Source: Chara braunii (lineage: Eukaryota > Streptophyta > Charophyceae > Charales > Characeae). Taken from it: 64,000 nt of DNA. The DNA lies in contig BFEA01000027.1 in assembly GCA_003427395.1 (NCBI GenBank), positions 1,901,657 through 1,965,656 on the forward strand, read 5' to 3'. The notes beneath the pieces are model-generated. The model saw nothing but the letters and a program-made list of their open reading frames with translations. It made no database searches and was not told the DNA's origin. Made by a program: the position numbers and the translations under genes. Of the stretch, positions 55,822-64,000 are shown in pieces. How positions within the stretch are numbered: position 1 is the first letter of the stretch; every line of letters begins with the position of its first letter.

Positions 55822-55824
55822 AAG
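55678..55824 (+). mobile_element. LINE type-A tail with 12-bp target-site duplication (copy J)
   Basis: gtccactactcc lies at 55666-55677 and 55825-55836. It begins in the head (ggtttccagcagg). Hairpin arms gggccacttatcgggg (55729-55744) and cctcgataagtgaccc (55757-55772) pair at 14 of 16 positions plus one wobble, with loop TGCTCTTATCA. The poly(A) is A-rich with G interruptions. Confidence 0.85.
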
Positions 55825-55836
55825 GTCCACTACTCC

Positions 55837-56325
55837 CTCAGTTCATGCAGATTCCAGGCATTTACAGTCCCTCCCTATGATTCTGTTCTCCCCCTTGGAG
55901 GGAGGAGCGTGTCTGTGCCCACCCACACTGTTTCATACACTTCCATACCCGTTCCCTTTTTATGCTGTCTCAGCGTTGTCCTCACGTCCCAACCCCCCCC
56001 TCTTGCTTCCCACTGTGTATTTCAATGCCCTCTACCATTCCGTCAGGGGGAAGTTGCCCTTAAGCCTTCCTTATCCCCTCCATCCCTATCACCCCTTCAC
56101 CTGTCGTAACAGCCATAATGATCCCTCCCACAGTCCCCTTCCACTGAGGCTGCGGTCGTTGTAGCTCTGCAGAGCACCGTCCCTTTCTCGTAGTGTCCCG
56201 TTGGCCCCCTGTGGGTCTTCTGGCTGGTCATTCTTTTTTTTTTAACTTTTTCTTTTTACTTCTTTTTTAACTTTCTTTTAAACTTTTTTTCTTACTTTTT
56301 TCTTTTTACTTTTTCTTTCTTCTTA
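55837..56325. other. unassigned, ends in T-rich tract
   Basis: Pyrimidine-rich with no domain. The T-rich run at 56232-56325 could be a diverged tail of an unidentified minus-strand retroposon. Confidence 0.3.
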
Positions 56326-56505
56326 AAAGCCCAGGTTGTGAACTCGTTGTAGAGGTGGGATACTAGACAGATGCCAGTCACCCACAGTTCTGGGCCACTT
56401 TGTTGTCCAGATGAACCCCTCTGAAGACCGCACTCACCCTTCCTCTCATCTTTTTGCCCTGGCGCACCCCCACCTCCCCTGTCCTACCCTAGTGTTAACC
56501 ACCCA
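56326..56505 (-). repeat. inverted repeat pair, right copy
   Basis: Reverse complement of 52660-52832, sharing agcccaggttgt, gatgaacccctctgaagacc, tctcatctttttgccctggc and other blocks. The two copies enclose about 3.5 kb. Confidence 0.75.
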
Positions 56506-57494
56506 GGACCATCACCCATCACCATCTTGGCAGGGGGCTCTACCGGTAGGAGGAGGAGGGAAAAGAGGACCAAGGAGGAGAGTGGCAAGGTACCTGCCTG
56601 GCTATGGTGGACACCATCTTCATCATCTTGTTAGGCACTGCATCTGAAAGGCCCCAGTTGGGGTAGTGCCGCATCAAGGAAGCTCGGGACAGAGTCAGGC
56701 ATGGCGGCTGAATGGCCAGCGGCATAGCTGCCTTGTGTTGACCTTGGGACAGGAGGGCAGCGACATAGCTGCTTTGGGTTGTCCTTCGGACAGGAGGGTA
56801 CAGCCCGCAGTACTCCGCCATAGCCTTGGCCTACATGAAGAGGAAGAGGAATGGTGGCTATGGCGATGGTGGACCTCATGTTGTGCCTGCAGTAGAAGAG
56901 AGATTCGGACATTGATTCTGGTTCAGCCATTCAACACTATTATTGTTATTTCTTGTTTGAATAAGAGGGGAGGAGATAAGGAGGAGGAGATTGGTTGGCG
57001 AAGAAGAAGAGCATTATCTTTGGTCTATGCTGTAGTACATCATCTTCTTCTTCTTTCTTTCTTCTTCCTCTTCTTCTTTCTTTCTTCTTCCTCTTCTTCT
57101 TCTTTCTTTCTTCTTCCGCTTCTTCTTTCCCTCTCTCTCCTCTCAAGTTCATTCATTTCTTTTTGCAATTGGACTTTACAATTGGCCAGGATCGTAACAG
57201 AAGTAATAAATGAAGACATAAATAGAAAAGCCAACATCTTTGTGACGACAGTCGCAAAAATGAAATGATAGGCGACATTCAACCGTTTTTTTTTTTTTTT
57301 TTCATTAGATACGCCACGGAATTTGAATTTTGGCTACCCTTCCGACCGTCCGACGCAGAAAACGTCGGGAGTTACTACACTTCGAAAGCACAGAAAAAAA
57401 CATCTGCCATAGTCACTGTGTTCATTTACCTTCCCTGACTTCGTCACTGCAACGGGCTGCAAACGGCCGTTGCAAAATAATTAAAGCACATTTT

Positions 57495-57497
<3 letters not shown>
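56506..57497. other. unassigned with (CTT)n-rich tract
   Basis: Short direct repeats around ggacaggagg (about 56745 and 56790) and a CTT/CTTT-rich tract at about 57035-57125. No gene recognised. Confidence 0.35.
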
Positions 57498-57586
<89 letters not shown>

Positions 57587-57587
57587 N

Positions 57588-57676
<89 letters not shown>
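57498..57676. repeat. alternating (GT)n-(GA)n-(GT)n-(GA)n microsatellite
   Basis: GT 57498-57546, GA 57547-57585, an ambiguous base at 57586, GT 57587-57618, GA 57619-57676. Confidence 0.95.
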
Positions 57677-57680
<4 letters not shown>

Positions 57681-58065
57681 AATGACGACGCAGACTGCAC
57701 GAACGCCGTTTAACAGAAATAAAGTTTGTGTTTCCAAATCTTAGTTTGATCACCTGTGTATGGGTGACTACCGCTGTCCGCAGAGAATAAGTTCGAGAAA
57801 TTGATTGATCCACCTTCCGAGCTGCACATTGGCACTTGAATAGCTTGGTGGCTGGAAGGGCGGACAAAGGCCTGGATGGAATGAAAGCTACAGCGGCAGG
57901 TAGATCGATGTCTTTGAAAAAAAATAGATCAGCACTTGCACACAAAAAAAGGGACAGGGTTATCGTATCCCCACCACTGAGCTACGCATGGTGGCAAAAA
58001 CTACAAAAATATAATGAAAAACAGGGCAGTCTACCCATCGTGCGAATCCAGAACTACTCGGAATA
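57677..58065. other. unassigned, 3' flank of trihelix pseudogene
   Basis: No clear signal. It may hold a 3' UTR of the neighbouring minus-strand pseudogene. Confidence 0.25.
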
Positions 58066-59925
58066 ATCAGAAGGAGAACCATTCCCCCCCACGCCTTCTC
58101 TTCAGCGCACGAAGACTGCCGATTGCATCAGCAAGCATCGTGTACCCTTTCTCCACTTTATCCCCGTAAATGGCAGCGACTCTCTCGCGGGCACTGTGCA
58201 GCGATGTCGTGCTGCATGACTTCCCTCTGCACCTCCGCTTGCTGCCGGGCGATGTCATGTGTGGTGTCGCACCTCATATTTGCACAGTCTCTATCTAGAC
58301 GCACCAGCGCCTGTGTACGATCCTTCATGGCACCAGTGATAGCCCACACGCTCGTCTCACGGGCATTAATGGCCATTCTCTTTCACTGTCCCAGTGTTGG
58401 CTCAAAAGTAGTGGACTTCTATGATCCGTCGCTAGCAACTTCTGTCTCAACATCCCCATCGCATGCCCCCTCGGCGCCCTCACCATCCCCATCGCATGCC
58501 CCCTCTGCATCAGCGCACTGCTCCTCCTATCCGGACGACTCCCGCAGGTTCGACAAATTGATTGTCTCTGTGTCTTTTTCAACGGAATCAGTTATATCGT
58601 ACCACGGCCGGCGAAGCACGAAATCGACACTGTCCTCTTTATGCATCCTTCTATTCATATCCCAGTAGCTAGGCAGACCAGACCATCTCTCATGCCACTT
58701 CAATCTTTTGTAGTAATCGTATGCTTGATGGAACTTTCCCTTGCACTGGTCTGCGGTACACGTGAAGCCTTTACCCTTCATATGCTCTTTGACCAATTTC
58801 CAAAAACCTTGCTCCGAGTCAATTTTCGCTTGCACATACGCCTCCGTCTGTTCGCCCATCAACTGCTTCACCTCATTGTGTACATGGCAAAGCTCCGCTG
58901 TCTCTTCCTCTGTCCACTGGTCCGTGTTCTTAATATCGGAAGGAGAAGGGCGTCCTTGCTGGCCTTGGGAACGGGTGTCGCCAGTTGTGGAGCTAGGACT
59001 CGCAGGCGTTGAAGGGGATGCCTGGAAGCTGGACTGTCCGGCCATAACGTTCGTGGTATCACTGCCGGCGGTCACTGGCCTGGTTAATTGCCAAACAGAC
59101 TGCTTCCATCGTTCCCTGGCAAGCCACCTGTATCAGTCACACCCACCTCCACATCGCGTATTAGACGACTTATAATGTAATCAGAGTCCCCAGCGGCCTG
59201 CCGCAAACCATGCCTCGTTCATCACTGCTGTCACCTCCCGAAGGTGGAGTCATCAAATATGGGCCGCACACGACCAGCCTAACAGGCGTTGGGGTCTCAA
59301 ACCCACGACATTCGCTGCAGACACACTCCCACGACGGTTGCCAGATGGCAGAGCAGGGCTGCAATGGCGGTGACATGAGGGCGGAGATGACAATGCCGTA
59401 GAGGCAGGGCACGGTGTAGAAGGTCAGGAGCTGCCCCTCAGCCATGGCAATGGCACATCTTCTCAGACACTCCCTGAGGTTGTTCTCATCTTCAGTGCCC
59501 ACCCCAAACCTGAATCCAGCAACAGGATGCACTGGCGACAGCAATCCCGCAGATGCTGTCACATCACTGGACCGCTGCACGTCTGTTGCCCTGGTTGTCA
59601 CATCAACCACACAGGGGACTAAAGGAATCCATGGCACTGCCACTGCTGGCACTTGAAATGCTGTGTCCTGGGGAAGTTGTTGACGGACACATGGGGATGC
59701 GGAGAGCTGTGTTCCCAGGGTGTCATCGAAGGGGTACTGAGTCTCGTTCTCAGATTCAGAGGCCGCACCGACTGATCCACGCTGCAAGTTCACCGGCCAT
59801 GTACGAAGTCCAACTCCCTCACTCCCCAGCGAAGGGGTGGCATTGGCCGGGGCCACAGACTGGGACTTGGAGAATCCCCAGTCTTGGATGGCCGACAGCC
59901 CGACGGGGTCGTTGCGTGAACCCAT
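58066..59925 (-). pseudogene. trihelix (Myb/SANT-like) DNA-binding protein, pseudogene
   Basis: The N-terminal segment (59925-59170) opens MGSRNDPVGLSAIQDWGFSK and is low in recognisable structure. A frame change near 59190 leads to DSDYIISRLIRDVEVG and RWLARERWKQSVWQLTR. The segment 59075-58527 has the DNA-binding domain: DQWTEEETAELCHVHNEVKQ, EQGFWKLVKEHMKGKGFTCT, ADQCKGKFHQAYDYYKRL and WSGLPSYWDMNRRM. This is the three-helix Trp pattern of trihelix/Myb_DNA-bind_4 proteins. The frame then runs on through TAG, TAG and TGA stops with an acidic tandem repeat (AEGACDGDGEG) and a helical tail (KDRTQALVRLDRDCANMR, QQAEVQREVMQHDIAAQC), with a frameshift before ARERVAAIYGDKVEKGYTML. It is a broken member of a probably multicopy family; similar proteins accompany PIF/Harbinger transposons in plants, but no transposase is here. 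Confidence 0.7.
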
Positions 59926-59981
59926 TGTGTACGGATTTTGCTTCACGGGGATGAATGCGGACAACTGCCAAATCTCAGGAG

Positions 59982-60142
59982 TTTTTTTTTTTTTTTTTTT
60001 TTTTTTTTCAATCGAAGGCCCTTGTGCAAGGCCTCTATCCTGGTGGTGGTAAGAGAACCACCGGGATTGAGGCTTTTCCTGGCGGGCCACTCCATCTATT
60101 GGTGGGGAGAAACACCTGCTGGAAACCGGGTCCAGCGTCCCT
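59982..60142 (-). mobile_element. LINE type-A tail (copy L)
   Basis: T-run 59982-60008. Hairpin 60031-60073: arms gcctcaatcccggtggt and accaccaccaggatagaggc on the minus strand, loop TTCTCTTACCA. Head 60089-60142. Just upstream on the minus strand, a second partial head (60191-60216) follows a sequence that resembles the one beside the head at 60460-60515 (ttaaatac and on to gaagtgacg). It inserted 57 bp before the trihelix pseudogene start. Confidence 0.7.
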
Positions 60143-60429
60143 TAAATACATCTTTACAAAACAGTACATCTTTGAAAGTGACGCCATTGTGCTGGAAACC
60201 GGGTCCAGCGTCCCATATCCAATCTACTCTTCCATACCTAACCTGCAGCAGGGTCGGGTGTTGGGGGGGGAAACCCAGGGGGGCACCCTCCCTCCCTCCC
60301 CTAGCCTCTGCCATCCCCCTACTATCCTCATGGCGCCTATTGTGTCTTTGCACTCTGCAATAGCATGTGTTTGAAAAAAGTTGAATCAACAGAAAAAGGC
60401 TGAAATGAGCTGCATTCAAATCAGCTGAA

Positions 60430-63400
60430 TCAACTGTCCTTCTAAACTTTTTTGAGAGTCTGCTCCATCTATTGGTGGGGAGCATCACCTGCTGGAAACC
60501 GGGTCCAGCGTCCCTTAAATACTATATATACAGTCATCTTTTGAAGTGACGTCTGAACCCACATCTGTAGCTTTGCGGATCAAAACCCTGTGTCTTGCTG
60601 CTTCCTCCAGCTAGGGAGTCCCTCCTCCGTACCACTGTTCTCCTACCATGGCTAAGGCTGGTGGTGGGAAAGGGTCAGGAAAGTCCGAAGCAGGGCGCCA
60701 TGGGATGTCCTGGTGGACATTTGTCCACTCCTGAAAAAGAAGATGATAGTTCCTGCTATTTGGTCCCACAATTTCTCCCCCCCCCTCCCTTTCCCCTTCC
60801 CTTTCCCCTTCCCCCTCCCAACGAATATTTGCAATAGGGTTCCCCTGGGTCCCCCCCAGCCAGTCTTTGCTGAATTGTTGGATGTATTTCTTGATTTCTG
60901 TTTTAATATGTAAGGTTACTAGTTTTTCTTTCACTTTTTCCCATTGAAAAGTAATTTCGGCTTGCACGTGCAGTCTGATTTCCTCTTGCAAGATTGGACC
61001 GTCCAGTCTAACTTTCTCAATTTCGTAAACGCATCGTCTTCTCCATATCGCCCAGAGCACCGCCCGCCCCCCTATTTTAAACATGTTCTCTTCAAAAATT
61101 GTAGCCTGTTCCGGGTGCCATGTTTCAAACAGTAGTACCTTCCAATCCCACGGCCAAGGTGTCGTGGTGCCCATCTGTCTCCATACCCTGTCCCACCATC
61201 TCCATAGTCATACCGACCCCGGGCATTGTAAGAAGATGTGTTCAATTGTTTCTGGTCGGCATCTTGATGGGAAGGTCGATGAACAAAGTTTACACCATGG
61301 CAAGGCAAGCCCTCGTTGTTCCAAGGTTGTCCTATCCATCAACCAATCGTTTGTGGGTAGACAACGATGTTCAATCTTCCATTGCAGCGATGCTACTTTT
61401 GCTGGGGAGGCCTTGCTCAGTGTAAACCATTTAACTGAACGAAGGGCCTCTTTCCCCACATTTAGGTGTCGCATCCACCTGTTCTCTAATGTATCATTTA
61501 AGTCCCTTTTGGGGCGTAGCAGTCGATAGGCTGATTTGACCGACTGTGTATGTAGTGGTTGCTGCCCTTGTTTCCCTTTGCCCATGGCTAGTGTCTAGGT
61601 CCAATTTTCCGGATCAAAGTCAAGTTGTGAGATCGGTGTGGGCGGTTTGTATGCCAGTCATCCGTCCCTTTCTTTCAAGACCCGGATTCGGAACAAAGCT
61701 GATTTTTGATACCATTGTACCTTGTCTCCTTTCATTCTTGTAAGCCTATCATCCGAGGCCTTGTGGGAAAGGTTGACCAGCACTTCTTCCCCTCCTTCTC
61801 GTGGTATGCGTGTGTTTACTATATTTCCAACTACTCCCTCCTGGTCTTTTATGCCCACCCAGTCACTCTCCTCCAGTGTCGGTCCCTTTTTTAGGATGCG
61901 AACCCAATCTAGGGGGACTGCAAATACGATTGTCTCCAATGTCTCCCCTACTTTGTGACAATATCTCAGCTTTTCTCTCAACTTAGGTTCGGACATCCAG
62001 TCCCCCCGCTCCTGATCCGAAATATGTCTTACTCTTAAGACTCCGTTTTGGTCCATCCTTTCCAGGGAGGGTCAGTACACCGTAGTACCCTAGTGTTAGA
62101 GTCTGTTATCCACCGGTTGCCAAAGAGGGGTTGCCTATATACTTCCTCCCAACGCCGTGGTGGTGTTTTATCCGGGGGGGGGAGTTTCCTCCATACTTTT
62201 ATAAGTGATGTCCAGAAGACATCGTTTTTTAGGTCCCTCATAGCCGCTTGCCTGTCCGTGTCGGGTTCCTCCTCCCTCTCAGGTGAAGGTCTAGGAACAG
62301 ACCAATATCGGTCTTCCAACCGAATCGTCGGGTCTGTGCCCAGAGGGGCCACTGGAGCTAGCCTGGTTATCTGTTGCAATGTCAGTGCTTTCCAAGGGGT
62401 CTGTGGATCGAAGAGCAGGTGTTTAACCCACTGCAAGGCTAGGGCCATCACCTGGGTAGATGGGTCTATGATCCCCAATCTGCCCTTGATTTTTGGTTGG
62501 ATCACTGTGTGCCACACCACTCTACTGATGACATTAGGACACTCATGGTTCCCCCTCCACAGGAATGCCGCCACCTGTCGTTGGAGGATGGTCATCGCCG
62601 GTTTGTTTAGTGACCAGAGTGCTGTTTTGTACCACAATGAGGCTAGTGCTACATTATTGATTACCAGAGTCTGTCCCATCAGCGAAGTTCTGCTGTCCTT
62701 CCAACTGTTAAGCTTTTCAAGGATTGGCTGCATCAGCCATTCATCATTCGAGGGCGGTTGTCCTTCTGTCGATAGTTAGACTCCCAAGACTCTAATCGGG
62801 GCTTCCTTTGGTAACCATCGAACCCGCGGGGATTTTGGCGGCCTGGCCCCTTGGTAGTGTATCCACCAACCTTCCGTTTTATTCCCCCAGTTAACTCTCA
62901 TATATGATGAGACGCAAAATCGGTCCATCAGACGATGGACTTCCTCCATGTTTTCGGCTGAGGCCTCCACCATGAGGGTAAGATCGTCAGCAAAGAGAGA
63001 GCAAACAGGGACAGCTTCCTCTCGGATACAGGTTACCCTTATTCTCTTAATTTGTTTGTGGGTACGTAGGTTTGCCGCTAATGCTTCCATAATGATTACA
63101 AACAGAAATAGGGCAATTGGGCCGCCTTGGCGTACCGATCGTTTCAGACGAATGGGGGGGGCTAGTCTGCCATTTACTTGCACCCTCGTTGTAGCATTTT
63201 CATGAAGGATCTTCACCCAACGCCTGAAACCCGGACCGAAATTGAGTTTTTGTAAACATTGATCTAAGAAAACCCAGTCTATGTGGTCATATGCCTTTTC
63301 AAAGTCCACAAAAATAATAACAACATTGTGCCTAGACTGACGGGATAGCTTAATGACCTCATTAATAAGAAGGATATTATCCTGTATCTTCCTTCCTTTA

Positions 63401-64000
63401 ATAAAGCCGGTTTGCGCTGGGTGTATGATGTCCGGCATTATCGGAGTCATGCGATTTGCTAATGTCTTTGCTATCATTTTGTACACCACAATCAGAAGTG
63501 TAATTGGTCGATAATTCCGAATATTCATTTTGTCACCCTTCTTGTGGAGCAGGGTCAGTATTCCCTGCTCAACGAGTTCTCCCATTTGTCCCGTTGTCCA
63601 GACCATTTGATAGTAGTCCAGTAGGTCATGCGAGAGGGAGGGCCACATTGTCTCCCATAACTCTTTGGGTAGCCCATCTATTCCAGGAGTTTTCTCTTCC
63701 TCCATCTGCATTAATGTCGTCCATATCTCCTCCTTTGCAGACAGCATCTCCAAGGTTGCCCTTTGTTGCTCTGAAAGTTGTTTCTGAAGGGGGGACAAAA
63801 ATTCATTGGTTTCTTGTATTCTTTTGTCCTAAGGGACGTGTTTGCCCTGCAATGAAAAACGTTCCTGGTAAAATTTTCTGGCTATATAGACACATTGAGG
63901 TGTGGTGGTGGCTGGTTGCCCCTGAGCTTGTGTCGGATCCATAAGGGCATCGATGGTCGTCCTCCCAGTCCTGAGTCTGGCCATTGCGAAAAAATTCACG
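60430..64000 (-). mobile_element. LINE-3, runs off the right edge
   Basis: Minus strand: ORF2 from beyond the window to 60611, then 3' UTR and the conserved head at 60460-60515. The hairpin assignment is uncertain here. Inverted sequences around gctgaaatgagc and ttcaaatcagc (60400-60426) enclose TGCAGCTCATTT, which departs from the loop consensus. Confidence 0.8.
60611..64000 (-). pseudogene. LINE-3 ORF2: reverse transcriptase and zf-RVT (5' part outside window)
   Basis: A 340-codon RT frame (63798-62776) includes KTPGIDGLPKELWETMWPSL, NIRNYRPITLLIVVYKMIAK, VIIFVDFEKAYDHIDWVFLD, RSVRQGGPIALFLF (RQGDP expected, Asp to Gly) and FADD at 62983-62994. A TAA at 62776 interrupts. 62733-62035 continues with DKTPPRRWEEVYRQPLFGNR. 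The zinc domain lies at 61585-61208 (WCKLCSSTFPSR, HIFLQCP). The C-terminus (61174-60611) has FSKDWLGG and ASDFPDPFPPPALAM. Frameshifts near 62050, 61620 and 61190 make it inactive. The frame to the right edge (MARLRTGRTTIDALMD) belongs to the same ORF. Confidence 0.9.

Overview
This window looks like repeat-dominated intergenic DNA from a large eukaryotic nuclear genome. The evidence is spliced and broken host-type genes, poly(A)-tailed LINE insertions with target-site duplications, tRNA-derived SINEs, a Ty3/gypsy chromovirus with a chromodomain, LINE ORF2s with the zinc-binding domain common in plant LINEs, many microsatellites and two assembly gaps (18527-19255, 39283-40248). A streptophyte (green plant lineage, for example a charophyte alga such as Chara) is my best guess. 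It rests on element types and on a CAG-to-TAG decay pattern that would fit CHG methylation. No species marker is present.

Layout: 1-5790 holds a first Ty3/gypsy remnant (gag zinc knuckle, protease, reverse transcriptase), apparently deleted from the end of RT to the polypurine tract. A 166-bp satellite (5791-6500) and microsatellites follow. A spliced minus-strand gene with an acidic N-terminal region lies at 8705-7337. A second, nearly full-length chromovirus (10300-16606) is interrupted by an hAT-like MITE. From 17 to 29 kb there are short LINE tails, a tRNA-derived SINE, a 134-bp-arm inverted repeat, minisatellites, a 5'-truncated LINE (21821-23004) and a cluster of TTAA-flanked foldback MITEs. 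A large LINE with a glutamine-rich ORF1 lies on the minus strand at 37404-29690. Two tRNA-derived SINE families sit at 37.5-38.3 kb. 40.7-42.75 kb is a stack of nested MITEs and a LINE fragment. Further LINEs lie at 42849-43570 (-), 43830-45972 (+, a different lineage), 46744-52424 (+) and 60430-64000 (-, leaving the window). A trihelix (Myb/SANT-like) pseudogene lies at 59925-58066 (-).

The main LINE family ends in a conserved block of about 54 bp followed by a hairpin and poly(A). In at least eleven copies the hairpin keeps its loop (consensus TKCTCNTAYCA) while the stem differs in sequence between copies yet stays self-complementary. This is the most interesting signal in the window. The second is that almost every in-frame stop in both gypsy elements can be explained by C-to-T (or G-to-A) change at CAG, CAA, CGA or TGG codons, which suggests methylation-driven decay. 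I see no intact host operon-like or housekeeping gene. The only non-transposon coding candidates are the 8.7-7.3 kb gene, the trihelix pseudogene and two weak exon candidates.
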